Of a DNA stretch of 64,000 bases, positions 41,131 through 49,561 are shown piece by piece. The notes below the pieces were generated by a model, which was not told the origin of the DNA, ran no database searches, and saw nothing but the letters and a program-made list of their open reading frames with translations. A program made the translations under genes and the position numbers. Every line of letters starts with the position of its first letter. Position 1 is the first letter of the stretch. Origin of the DNA: Natronococcus sp. AD-5 (GTDB taxonomy: Archaea; Halobacteriota; Halobacteria; Halobacteriales; Natrialbaceae); contig NZ_CP132294.1 in assembly GCF_030734285.1 (NCBI RefSeq), positions 3,286,001 to 3,350,000 on the forward strand, read 5' to 3'.

Positions 41131-42213
41131 ATGAGCGACGAGTCGGCACGCCGCCCTCGAGACGAAATCGCGGGAGACGACGCGCCGCAATCCCAGCCCG
41201 ACCCGCTCGTCGGCACGGGGTCGCGCGTCGACGCGTGGTTCCACTGGCTCTACCTGCACGGCGACCGTCGCGTCATCTCCGGCGCGATCCTGGCCGGCGT
41301 CTTCGTCGCCTCGCTGCTGTTGATCCGCGTCGACCTCATCACGCCGGCCGAGGCGGGCGACGTCACCGCGATTTCGGCGGCGCTGGTCGGCGGCATGCTG
41401 CCGTTCATCACCGTCGTGCTCGCGATCAACCAGCTCATCCTCTCCGAGGAGTTCGGCACGACCGGCGCCTTCTTCGAACGCCTCGAGGCGACCCGCGACT
41501 TTCGCCGGACGATCGAGTCCCACACCGGCTACCGGCCGAGTCCGGTCGAACCCTCGGAGTTCCTTCGAACGTTGATCGAAGCGAAGCGGCGAACCGCGCT
41601 CGGATTGCAGAACGTCTGTCGCGACGCGGACCCCGAAATTCGGGACGACGTCGACGAGTTCGTCTCGACCACGGCGCCGCGGGACGACGAGGCGATCGAC
41701 ACTCTCGAGGACGCGAGTTTCGGCTCGTTCGTCGTCATCTCCGTCATCCTCCACTACAACGATCCCTGGCAGCTCCAGGAGGTCCGAAAGATTCGGGAGT
41801 ACCACCGGTACGGCCTCTCTGACGCCGCCGCCGACCAGCTCGAGCGCCTCGAAGACCTCCTCGGCGACATTCACGTCGCCCGACAGTACTTCAAGACGGT
41901 TTACATGCAACAGGAGCTGGCGGACCTCTCGAAGATCCTGCTGTACGTCGGCTTCCCGACGCTGCTCGGCGGCGCGTTCATCATCGTCTCGTACGGCAAC
42001 CTGCTGGCGCTGGAGCTCCACCCGTACGTCTACGTGCTCGTCGTCAGCGCGACGATCACGGCGCTGTTCAGCCCCTTCGCGGTGTTGCTCGCGTACGTCC
42101 TCCGGATCGCGACGATCGCGCGGCGGACGGCCGCCGACTTCGGCCCGTTCGTCCTGCAACAGCAGCTCCCCCAGGAGGAACTCGAGACGAGCGACGCCAG
42201 CGAGAGAGAGTGA
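41131..42213 (+). CDS. Conserved membrane protein of unknown function (360 aa)
   Basis: The protein has two membrane hairpins: SGAILAGVFVASLLLIRV and ISAALVGGMLPFITVVLAIN in the first third, and ILLYVGFPTLLGGAFIIVSY plus YVYVLVVSATITALFSPFAV near the end. Between them is a soluble cytoplasmic domain of about 170 residues rich in helices (TIESHTGYRPSPVEPSEFLR). I do not recognise a named family; similar proteins are widespread in haloarchaea. It follows glmM by 60 bases on the same strand and could share a transcript. It converges on the HPP gene. Confidence 0.7.
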   Translation: MSDESARRPRDEIAGDDAPQSQPDPLVGTGSRVDAWFHWLYLHGDRRVISGAILAGVFVASLLLIRVDLITPAEAGDVTAISAALVGGMLPFITVVLAINQLILSEEFGTTGAFFERLEATRDFRRTIESHTGYRPSPVEPSEFLRTLIEAKRRTALGLQNVCRDADPEIRDDVDEFVSTTAPRDDEAIDTLEDASFGSFVVISVILHYNDPWQLQEVRKIREYHRYGLSDAAADQLERLEDLLGDIHVARQYFKTVYMQQELADLSKILLYVGFPTLLGGAFIIVSYGNLLALELHPYVYVLVVSATITALFSPFAVLLAYVLRIATIARRTAADFGPFVLQQQLPQEELETSDASERE

Positions 42214-42220
42214 CCGACGG

Positions 42221-42730
42221 TCAGGACCGCAGTTCATCGCCGTAGCGCGCGCCGGCCCGCTCGGTCGCGAGCAGCAACCGGTGGGCGACCACGAGCAGGA
42301 CGACCGCGAGAACGATCAGTACGCCCTCCCGAAGCGCCGACAGGAGGCCGAGGGAGACGATCAGCGTCGTCGCACAGGCGGGCGGGTGGCGGGTGTCCGT
42401 CGCGAGCATTCCCCCGGCGGTCAGCGTCGTCGCGAGGACGGCGCTGGCGGCGAGCTGGAGTCCCTCCAACGAGCCCGGTGCGGTCGCGACCGTCATGCTG
42501 ATACCCTCCGCGAGCAGGTGGTAGGCGAACAGCCCGGCAGCGACGCCGATCGCGTGGCCGCCGATCACCCGCCGCGGCGAGGTCGCGTCGCTGTCCTGGA
42601 ACAGCGCCAGCACGAACGCCGAGGGACCGAGGCTCGGAAAGAGCATCGGGAGTCCCGACAACCACGCCACGCCGGCCGTCGTCGAGATGAGAAGGGCGGT
42701 GTGCAGCGTCGTCCCCGTCCGGTCGTCCAT
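42221..42730 (-). CDS. HPP family membrane protein
   Basis: The 169-residue protein has four to five membrane helices and the family signature HPP in ATDTRHPPACATTLIVSLGL (about 111-130). The earlier segment LPMLFPSLGPSAFVLALFQD also matches. HPP proteins are integral membrane proteins; some plant and cyanobacterial members transport nitrite, but the archaeal role is unknown. It is co-oriented with the universal stress protein and histidine kinase genes upstream of it. Confidence 0.8.
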   Translation of the reverse strand: MDDRTGTTLHTALLISTTAGVAWLSGLPMLFPSLGPSAFVLALFQDSDATSPRRVIGGHAIGVAAGLFAYHLLAEGISMTVATAPGSLEGLQLAASAVLATTLTAGGMLATDTRHPPACATTLIVSLGLLSALREGVLIVLAVVLLVVAHRLLLATERAGARYGDELRS

Positions 42731-42802
42731 ACCCTCCGTACGAGGGCTCGAGGTGAAAACGCCGGTGATTGTCGGCCGAACGCGGTTCGCGACTCGCGCC
42801 GG

Positions 42803-43207
42803 TCAGGGGACGATCATCACCGGCACGGGAGAGCGCCGAGCGACCTGCTCGGCGACGCTCCCCAGGAGCATCCGCGAGACGCCCGATCGCCCCTCGCTGC
42901 CGATGACGATGTCGTCGATTCCCGCTTCGTCGACGTACTCGAGGATCGCCGTCGCCGGCTGTCCTTCGACGACCCGCGTCTCGATTCGCCGTCCGTACTC
43001 GTCGGCGAGCCGGTCGACGTCGTCGAACACGTCGGGGTAGCTGTCCTCGCCGGCGACCGCCGGCGGACGGCCGCCGTATCCCGCCTCGAGGTCGTCGACC
43101 GCGTGGACGACCGTGATCTCGTCGTCGGGAAACCGCTCGAGCGCGTACTCGAGGGCCGCCCGGGCGGGCTCGGAGTCGTCCATCGGAACGAGAAGCTGTC
43201 TGGCCAT
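42803..43207 (-). CDS. Universal stress protein (UspA family)
   Basis: The 134-residue protein is a complete UspA domain: MARQLLVPMDDSEPARAALE, strand EITVVHAVDDLE, and the ATP-binding loop VIGSEGRSGVSRMLLGSVAE with VPVMIVP at the C-terminus. The G-x2-G-x9-GS pattern suggests it binds ATP. Such proteins respond to stress by unknown means. Its start at 43207 lies 69 bases from the stop of the histidine kinase on the same strand. A truncated relative is at 18217. Confidence 0.9.
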   Translation of the reverse strand: MARQLLVPMDDSEPARAALEYALERFPDDEITVVHAVDDLEAGYGGRPPAVAGEDSYPDVFDDVDRLADEYGRRIETRVVEGQPATAILEYVDEAGIDDIVIGSEGRSGVSRMLLGSVAEQVARRSPVPVMIVP

Positions 43208-43275
43208 ACCGCACGTAGGACGGGCGGCTCCTTCAGTTGCCAGGACCGATCCGCGAACGACGGTCGAGCGGTTCG

Positions 43276-44544
43276 TCACTGGGCGGGCGTCGCGCCGTCG
43301 CCGATCGGTCGGGAGGTCGACGCCCGGTCCGTGTCGAGGAGCGTGAAGGAGAACGTCGAGCCCTCGCCGGGTTCGGAGTCGACCCAGATCTCGCCGCCGT
43401 GGCGCTCGACGACCCGCTTGCAGACCGCCAGTCCGATTCCCGAGCCGGTCTTCCCCTCGTCGATCGCGCGGAGCCGCTGGAAGATCTCGAAGATCCGATC
43501 CTGGTCGTCGGAGTCGATCCCGATCCCGTCGTCGCTGACCGAGATCGTCCACGTCGCCCCGTCGTTCTCCGCGGCGCCCGGCGCCGCGCGCCGCTCCGCT
43601 GCGACGCGGATCCGCGGCGGCTCGTCGCCGCTGTAGGCGATCGCGTTCGACAGCAGGTTCTGGAACACCTGCCGGAGCTGGCTCTCGTCGCCCCGGACGG
43701 TCGGGAGCGGCTCGCTGGTAACGTCGGCGTCGGTCTCCTCGATCTTGAACTGCAGGTCGGTGCGGACGTCGCCGAGAACGGCGTTCAGATCGACCGGTTC
43801 GAACGGGTTCCCCTGCGTCTGGACCCGCGAGTACGCGAGGAGTCCGTCGATCATCGACCCCATCCGTTCCGCGCCGTCGACCGCGAACGCGACGAACTCC
43901 TCGCCCTCCTCGTCGAGTTCGTCCTCGTACCGGCGCTCGAGCAGCTCCAGGTAGCTCGTCACCATCCGCAGGGGCTCCTGCAGGTCGTGGGAGACGGCGT
44001 ACGCGAACTCCTCGAGGCGCTCGTTCGACGTCTCCAACTCCGAGACCGCCTCCTCGAGGCGCCGTTCCGTCCGTTTCAGCCGCTCGTTCTGTTTCTCGAG
44101 TTCGTACTTCTTGCGGAGTTCCGCGTTCTGCTCCTCGAGGGTCTTCGCCTGCGTCCGGGTGCGGGCGTCCTGGACGCCGACCAGGAGCCCGGTGACGGAA
44201 CTGATCGACAGCAGAATGAAGTGGGTTCCGCCCGTCGGATCGAGGTCGACGCCGGGGTGGAGCTCGCGCAGGCCGATGACGAGACTCATGACGGCGATGC
44301 CGCCGCCGGTCCACGCGGCGATTCGCGAGTAAAGCTCGGGCGAGATCGTCGTGGTGGGCAACCAGAGCCCGGTGTACACCATCGCGACTCCCGGGAACCC
44401 GATCAGCACGGCGTCGATGAACACCTCCAGCAGGGCCACCTCCGGCTGGCCGCCGTTGCTGAACAGCGAATACAGGATCGAGCCGCCGGCAGCGACGAGC
44501 AGGAGGACGCCGAGCGCGGTAAGGAGCCGATTCCAGCGATTCAT
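43276..44544 (-). CDS. Membrane sensor histidine kinase
   Basis: The 422-residue kinase has four N-terminal membrane helices (about 9-27, 40-60, 78-92 and 108-125) and a coiled coil (130-180). A HisKA domain follows with phospho-acceptor H186 in AYAVSHDLQEPLRMV, then a HATPase domain: N box FQNLLSNAIAYS, G1 SVSDDGIGID and G2 GKTGSGIGLAVCK. There is no PAS or extracellular domain, so the membrane part itself probably senses. No response regulator lies next to it, common for haloarchaeal orphan kinases. An AT-rich CTTATTAATTG lies about 25-35 bases upstream of the ATG. Confidence 0.9.
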   Translation of the reverse strand: MNRWNRLLTALGVLLLVAAGGSILYSLFSNGGQPEVALLEVFIDAVLIGFPGVAMVYTGLWLPTTTISPELYSRIAAWTGGGIAVMSLVIGLRELHPGVDLDPTGGTHFILLSISSVTGLLVGVQDARTRTQAKTLEEQNAELRKKYELEKQNERLKRTERRLEEAVSELETSNERLEEFAYAVSHDLQEPLRMVTSYLELLERRYEDELDEEGEEFVAFAVDGAERMGSMIDGLLAYSRVQTQGNPFEPVDLNAVLGDVRTDLQFKIEETDADVTSEPLPTVRGDESQLRQVFQNLLSNAIAYSGDEPPRIRVAAERRAAPGAAENDGATWTISVSDDGIGIDSDDQDRIFEIFQRLRAIDEGKTGSGIGLAVCKRVVERHGGEIWVDSEPGEGSTFSFTLLDTDRASTSRPIGDGATPAQ

Positions 44545-44644
44545 CGTCGCCCGGTAGTGGACAACGCCTTATTAATTGAACGGTGTGATTTACTAATTCT
44601 TCCGGGACTGTCAGGCGGTCCGAACGGTGCTCGCGGTCGCGACC

Positions 44645-45802
44645 TCAGATCGGATCGTCGACCTCGAGGGCGTCCTCGAGTCGATCGCGTTCGGCTCGAA
44701 GCGCCTCGAGTTCGTCCTCGACGCGCCCGTCGCGCAGCCGCTCGCGCTCCGCGGCGGTCAACCGGTCGACCGCCTGGGCCGCCGTCTGAAGGCGGTCGAA
44801 CTCCGAGTCGTACGTGAGCTCGCACACCTCCCGGAGCGCCGCGACGGTCTCCTCGTCGGCGACGCGAGCGACGAACGGCTGGTACTCCCGCGTCCGTCGC
44901 CGCAGGACGCCCGCCTGGTCGGGCGGCCACGCGATCGTCAGCGCCTCGGCGTCGATCCCCTCGAGGTACGTCTGCTGGGTCGCGACCGTCCGCTTGAGTT
45001 CGTCCGCGTCCTCGACGTAGTGATCCAGCTTCGAGCGGGAGTAGCCGGCGTACTCGAGCAGCTCTGGGATGGTGTACTCGCCCGCGGGGCGTTCGAACAC
45101 GAACTGTCGCAGGTCCTCGGGCGGACGCTCGTAGCCGACGAAGGGGTACCACCGGCTCCGCTCGAGAAGCGAAAAGACCTCCCGGGCCGAGGCCTCGAGA
45201 CAATACTCTCGGAACGCGTCGCGGATCGCCTCGTCGTACGTCTCGATCGGGTCGCGGAGGCGCTCGACCGGCGCACCCAGGTCGACGGTCGCGAGCTCGA
45301 GCAGCCGCTCGCGCTCCGCGATTTCGTCGTCGAGCTCCCGGAGGCGCCTGCTGGCGGCTTTACGCGCTTCGGCGAGCGCCTCCCGCGCCGCATCCCGTTC
45401 CTCGAGCAGGCTCGAATACTGGCGGGCGGGTTCGAGCGCCTCGCGAGCGCGCTCGAAGTCGGACTCGCTCAGCCGCCGCTTGTCGAGCGCGTCGAGGGCG
45501 TTCGAGAACGCCTCGCGTCCTTTGAGATCGTCGGACAGCCCCGTGACGAGCGCGTCGAACTTGCCCTCGAGTTCGAGGTACGCCCGGAAGTTCTCCCGAC
45601 CGGTGCCCGTCGCCCGGTCGACGTACCTATCGAGCAGGTCCGTCGCGTCGCGGTAGGCTTCGGCGGCGTCGACGACCGCCTCGTCGCCGCGCTCGTCGAT
45701 CTCCCGACGAGCCTGCGCGAACCGCTCGCGGGCGGCCTCGAGTCGCTCGAGCGGCGTGCGATCCGTCCCGGCGGAGCCCGAGCGAGAGACGCGTTCAGTC
45801 AT
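44645..45802 (-). CDS. DUF7118 family coiled-coil protein
   Basis: The 385-residue protein is charged and mostly helical with long coiled coils (about 15-75, 125-165 and 355-385). The middle region RDPIETYDEAIRDAFREYCL, YTIPELLEYAGYSRSKLDHY and ALTIAWPPDQAGVLRRRTRE is typical of haloarchaeal DUF7118 proteins. The function is unknown. It begins three bases after the hisI stop on the same strand, and the pair is almost certainly one transcript. It may be structural or act on DNA, by resemblance only. Confidence 0.75.
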   Translation of the reverse strand: MTERVSRSGSAGTDRTPLERLEAARERFAQARREIDERGDEAVVDAAEAYRDATDLLDRYVDRATGTGRENFRAYLELEGKFDALVTGLSDDLKGREAFSNALDALDKRRLSESDFERAREALEPARQYSSLLEERDAAREALAEARKAASRRLRELDDEIAERERLLELATVDLGAPVERLRDPIETYDEAIRDAFREYCLEASAREVFSLLERSRWYPFVGYERPPEDLRQFVFERPAGEYTIPELLEYAGYSRSKLDHYVEDADELKRTVATQQTYLEGIDAEALTIAWPPDQAGVLRRRTREYQPFVARVADEETVAALREVCELTYDSEFDRLQTAAQAVDRLTAAERERLRDGRVEDELEALRAERDRLEDALEVDDPI

Positions 45803-45805
45803 ATC

Positions 45806-46171
45806 CTATTCGTAGACGGCCTCGGGATCGAACACCCGTTCGCCGACGTTTTCGCCCTCGACCGTTCGATAGAAACAGGAGCGATGGCCGGTGTGACACG
45901 CGCCGCCCTCCTGGTCGACCAGGTACAGCAGGGTGTCGGCGTCGCAGTCGACCCGGACCTCGTCGACGTGCTGGACGTGGCCGCTCGTTCCGCCCTTCTG
46001 CCAGAGTTCGTCCCGGCTCCGGGAGTAGTAGTGCGCCAGCCCCGTCTCGCGGGTTCGCTCGAGCGCCTCCGGGGAGACGTACGCGAGCATCAACACCTCG
46101 CCCGTCTCGGCGTCCTGTGCGACGGCCGGAACGAGTCCGTCCTCGCCGAAGTCGACCGCGATTTCGTCCAT
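45806..46171 (-). CDS. hisI: Phosphoribosyl-AMP cyclohydrolase
   Basis: HisI opens the adenine ring of phosphoribosyl-AMP in histidine synthesis. The 121-residue protein has the Mg and Zn motifs of the family: [40 protein letters not shown] and HRSCFYR, supplying the Asp triad and three cysteines. It is a stand-alone HisI without the HisE pyrophosphohydrolase domain. No other his genes are in the window. It is followed immediately by the DUF7118 gene. Confidence 0.95.
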   Translation of the reverse strand: MDEIAVDFGEDGLVPAVAQDAETGEVLMLAYVSPEALERTRETGLAHYYSRSRDELWQKGGTSGHVQHVDEVRVDCDADTLLYLVDQEGGACHTGHRSCFYRTVEGENVGERVFDPEAVYE

Positions 46172-46395
46172 GATCGAATCGATGACCGTCCCGGCGATAG
46201 GTCTTTTGCCGCGTCGTCGCGAACCGACCGTTCGGGAGCCGCCGGCGGATCCGGACGCGTCTCGAGCCGAACCAGTTCGATTCGGTCGCGCTCGAACGGA
46301 AGCGGCGTACCGTGCGAACTCGAATACCGGTTCGTCCGGAGTACGGTCACTTCGCCGTGACGCGCATTTCTTGCCGTCGCCCCCCTACGTATCGT

Positions 46396-47169
46396 ATGGG
46401 AGCAGTCGCGACAGCCAGATCGGTAGTCGACCGTGCGCGAGAGGAACAGCTCGGTCTTCTCGCCGCGAGCATCGCCTACCACGCCTTCTTTTCGATCGTT
46501 CCGTTGCTGTTGCTCGTCCTCGCGATCGGATCGCCCGTCGGGGGACAGGCGTTCGCGGACCGCCTCGTCGACCTCGTCGGCGACCAACTCTCGGCGCAGG
46601 GCCGGACCGTGACCGAACGGGCGTTGACGAGTCCGAGCGGACGGGGCGGCGCGTCGGTCGTCGGCGTCGTCGGCCTGCTCTGGGGCGGTCTCAAGGTGTT
46701 CCGGGCGGTCGACGTCGCGTTCGATCGGGTGTACCGCGTCGGGGAGGACTCGTCGCTGGTTCGCCAGCTCGTCGACGGCGTGCTCTTGCTGGTCCTCGTC
46801 GGCCTCGCGGCGGTCGTCACGATCGGCCTCGGGGCGGTGATTCGGCGCGCGGAACTGATCGGCGTCCCGGGCGTCAGCGTCCTCGGATGGATCGGGCTGG
46901 TCGTCGGACTCCTCGTCGTTTTCCTGCCGGTGTTCTACGTGATGGCGCCGGTCGACGTCCACCTTCGAGAGGTGGTGCCGGGCGCGGTGTTCGCGGTCGC
47001 GGGCTGGCTCGTTCTCCAGGCAGGATTCCAGGTGTACGCCGCGACCGCGGGCGACTACCAGGCGTACGGGCTGCTCGGGGCCGTGATGCTGTTCCTCGCG
47101 TGGTTGTACTTCGCGGGCGTTCTCGTACTGCTCGGCGCGACGATCAACGCCGTGCTCTCGGACCGATGA
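46396..47169 (+). CDS. YihY/BrkB-like membrane protein
   Basis: The 257-residue protein has six membrane helices and the YihY/BrkB (formerly ribonuclease BN) pattern: LLAASIAYHAFFSIVPLLLL, then GLLWGGLKVFRAVDVAFDRV and the C-terminal YGLLGAVMLFLAWLYFAGVL. The family is an inner-membrane protein group with unsettled function, often called a transporter. It is transcribed away from hisI. The ATG at 46396 gives the conserved N-terminus; one at 46312 is in frame but adds an unlikely sequence. Confidence 0.85.
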   Translation: MGAVATARSVVDRAREEQLGLLAASIAYHAFFSIVPLLLLVLAIGSPVGGQAFADRLVDLVGDQLSAQGRTVTERALTSPSGRGGASVVGVVGLLWGGLKVFRAVDVAFDRVYRVGEDSSLVRQLVDGVLLLVLVGLAAVVTIGLGAVIRRAELIGVPGVSVLGWIGLVVGLLVVFLPVFYVMAPVDVHLREVVPGAVFAVAGWLVLQAGFQVYAATAGDYQAYGLLGAVMLFLAWLYFAGVLVLLGATINAVLSDR

Positions 47170-47332
47170 TCCGCGAGCGCCCCGCCTTCGGATCGTTCGC
47201 CTCGAGTTCCCCCGATCGAATCCCGTCGGACGGGCGGAGGAAAGCGGTCGCGGTACTCGGTTCGAGCCGCCGCGCCCCGGCGACCGAAGGCCGGACCGGG
47301 ACGCCGAACCGGCGACTCGAGCCGGCGGTGGG

Positions 47333-48145
47333 GTGGTCGTCGTGACGGGCGCCGGCGTTTTGCTGCTGCTCGTGCTGGTCGTCGGGGTGTTGCTCGTACT
47401 GACGAGCGCGCTCTGTGACGTCGATCCGTTCTGGCTCACGCTCGACGACGCTCGAGCGCGGGCGCGCGAGATCGTCCCCTACGTCGGGATCCTGGGGATC
47501 GTCTACCTGTTCAACCGGAGTTCGCACGCGGTCGGACAGCGGCTCTCCGCGGCGATCGGCCTCGACATCACCGGGACCCTCCACGCGCTCGAGGGAAACT
47601 TCGTCGCCGACCTTCAGGGTGCCTTCCCGTACGAGTTTGCCGAATACTTCTCGTTCGTCTACCTGTTCGGCTTCGCGTTCACGCTCGCGTTCCCGGTCGT
47701 CGCGTACTTCGTCCTTCCCTCGCAGCGGTATCTCAAGGAACTCTTCGTCGCGTACGCCGTCAATTACGGCGCCGGTGCGGCCTGTTACGTTCTCTTCATC
47801 GCATATGGTCCGCGAAACGTGATCGCGACCGTCCGCGAACCGATGTTCGAACTGTATCCGCAGGTGGTCGCGATCACCGCTGCGGTCAACTCCAGCGCGA
47901 ACGTCTTCCCCTCGCTGCACGCGTCGTTGACGGTGACGGTCTGGTTGATGGCCTGGCGGACCCGCGACGAGTACCCCCTGTGGCCGTGGATCTCGACGTT
48001 CACCGTGGTAAATATCATCGCCTCGACGATGTTCCTCGGTATCCACTGGCTGATCGACGTGATCGCCGGGATCGGGCTGGCCGTGATCAGCGTGGCAGTC
48101 GCGTTGCGGGTCACGGCTCGCGAGAGCGCTACCGGAGGGCCGTAG
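47333..48145 (+). CDS. PAP2-superfamily membrane phosphatase/transferase (Aur1-like)
   Basis: The 270-residue protein has six membrane helices and a PAP2-type active site: the PSLH motif at 193-196 (NVFPSLHASLTVT) and STMFLGIHWLIDV with H238 and D242. The first K-x6-RP motif is not in its usual form, as in Aur1/inositol-phosphorylceramide-synthase-like members, which transfer phospho-alcohol headgroups. An archaeal role in lipid headgroup or lipid-linked sugar metabolism is plausible. The start is a GTG at 47333, with another GTG three codons on. It is 163 bases from the YihY gene. Confidence 0.75.
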   Translation: MVVVTGAGVLLLLVLVVGVLLVLTSALCDVDPFWLTLDDARARAREIVPYVGILGIVYLFNRSSHAVGQRLSAAIGLDITGTLHALEGNFVADLQGAFPYEFAEYFSFVYLFGFAFTLAFPVVAYFVLPSQRYLKELFVAYAVNYGAGAACYVLFIAYGPRNVIATVREPMFELYPQVVAITAAVNSSANVFPSLHASLTVTVWLMAWRTRDEYPLWPWISTFTVVNIIASTMFLGIHWLIDVIAGIGLAVISVAVALRVTARESATGGP

Positions 48146-48314
48146 GCGAGCACCACCACCGCGCACCTCGGCGTTCCGTACGACGTTCGGAACGACTCCG
48201 CCCTCGCCGAAGCCGACGTAATCGCGTCCCCGTTCGAATCCCCGCGAGAGGCCGATTGCCGAGACGCATCTCTCGAGATGGGAGCGTCCAGTCCCCCTAT
48301 CGGAATAACGTGGA

Positions 48315-48322
48315 TTTAAGTA
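48315..48322 (+). promoter_or_regulatory. TATA-like box for the lipoprotein-cupredoxin gene
   Basis: TTTAAGTA lies 23-30 bases before the ATG at 48345, in an AT-rich stretch, as for a leaderless transcript. Confidence 0.5.
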
Positions 48323-48344
48323 ATACTAGTTAAATATCCAACAC

Positions 48345-49445
48345 ATGAGGCGTCGAATATTTCTGGGGACGGCGGGAGTCGCCATCGCGGCCGGCTGTCT
48401 CGAAGACGATACCAGGATGACGGGTGCAAACGACGAAAACGGCGACGAACGAGAGGGCGCGGAGACGGCGGCGTTCCCGCCGGGAATGAACGAGGACGGG
48501 ATCGACGATCCCGAACGGCTCACCGAAGCCCACGCCGGCGCGATCGACGACACGGTCTACCGCTACGACGAGTCGTTTTCGGTGACCGAGGAGACGGGAG
48601 GACGGCGATCCGAGTCGACGACGCTGATCGCCGATCCGGAGAGCGAACGCTATCGGTACGAAATCGAGCGAGACGGAGCCGCAGGGGAGCAGACGACCGA
48701 AGGATTCGTCGACGGCGACGAGTCGGTCGTGCGGCGAAACGGAGCCGTCGAGCACGACGAGTCGGGAGGGGCCTCGGTGATCGAGCGGCCCACCGAAATC
48801 CCGCCGGAGGTTTTCGAGGCGCTGGCGTTCGAGTACGACGAGACCCGAACGGCGGATTCGACGATGATGCTCGCCTTCACCGCCACCGGGTACGGCGACG
48901 TCTTCGACGACGAACGGGTCGACCCGGTCGGCGACCCGACCGGCGACCTCCTCGTCGGCGGGAACGGGCTGCTGTACGAGTTCGAAGGGACGATCGTCCT
49001 CGCGGACGGCGACGACGAGTTCGAGCACGACCTCGAGTGGTCGTTCACCGACGTCGGAACCGCGACCGTCACGGAACCCGAGTGGATCGACGACGCGCCG
49101 GAACCGGTCGAGACGTACGACGGCTTTCTCGACCGTGTCGACGGCTACGACGGAGCCGCCGACGCGACCGGCCGATCCGAGGTCACGGTCGAAGTCGGCG
49201 CCGGACCGGACGGCGTTCGGTTCGATTCGATCGCGGTGATCGTCGACGAAGGGACGACCGTCGTCTGGGAGTGGGTCGACGAAGAGCGTCGCCACGACGT
49301 CCGCGCCGTCGACGGTACCTTCGAGAGTCACCTATCCAACGACGCCGAGTACGCGTTCCGGCACGCGTTCGACGAGCGCGGCGTCTATCGGTACCTCTGC
49401 AGCCGCCACTCGAGCAGGATGCGCGGCGTCGTCGAAGTCGTCTGA
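48345..49445 (+). CDS. Tat lipoprotein with C-terminal halocyanin-like copper domain
   Basis: The 366-residue protein starts with a short Tat-type lipoprotein signal, MRRRIFLGTAGVAIAAGC, lipidated on Cys18. Residues 45-265 form a beta-rich lipoprotein domain (like the haloarchaeal DUF7537 group). The last 90 residues are a cupredoxin: VIVDEGTTVVWEWVDEERRH gives the first His, and YLCSRHSSRMRGVVEV gives C352, H355 and M359, the type-1 copper ligands. It would sit outside the membrane and may carry electrons. The fusion of the two modules is unusual. It stands alone, with a promoter in the AT-rich gap upstream. Confidence 0.8.
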   Translation: MRRRIFLGTAGVAIAAGCLEDDTRMTGANDENGDEREGAETAAFPPGMNEDGIDDPERLTEAHAGAIDDTVYRYDESFSVTEETGGRRSESTTLIADPESERYRYEIERDGAAGEQTTEGFVDGDESVVRRNGAVEHDESGGASVIERPTEIPPEVFEALAFEYDETRTADSTMMLAFTATGYGDVFDDERVDPVGDPTGDLLVGGNGLLYEFEGTIVLADGDDEFEHDLEWSFTDVGTATVTEPEWIDDAPEPVETYDGFLDRVDGYDGAADATGRSEVTVEVGAGPDGVRFDSIAVIVDEGTTVVWEWVDEERRHDVRAVDGTFESHLSNDAEYAFRHAFDERGVYRYLCSRHSSRMRGVVEVV

Positions 49446-49561
49446 CCGGGTCGGACGGTTCGCGTCGAGACCGTTCCGTGAACCGTCGGCGTCGCCCGCA
49501 CCGTCGCTCGAGAAAGTCGCTGTAGCGCCGAAAAATACGCGGAGACCAGCTGGGGGTCGCG

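Noticed and set aside
39271-42237. Minus-strand open frame of 988 codons
   Set aside because: It is antisense to glmM and the 41131 membrane gene and overlaps the propeller gene; composition is the Arg/Val-rich pattern of a reversed G+C-rich gene.
43237-46360. Long plus-strand frames over the kinase, DUF7118 and hisI genes
   Set aside because: All are mirrors of recognised minus-strand genes and contain no domain.
48226-48245. A GTTCGAATCC T-loop-like sequence suggestive of a tRNA
   Set aside because: The flanks do not pair into a T-arm or acceptor stem and no D- or anticodon arm is present upstream.
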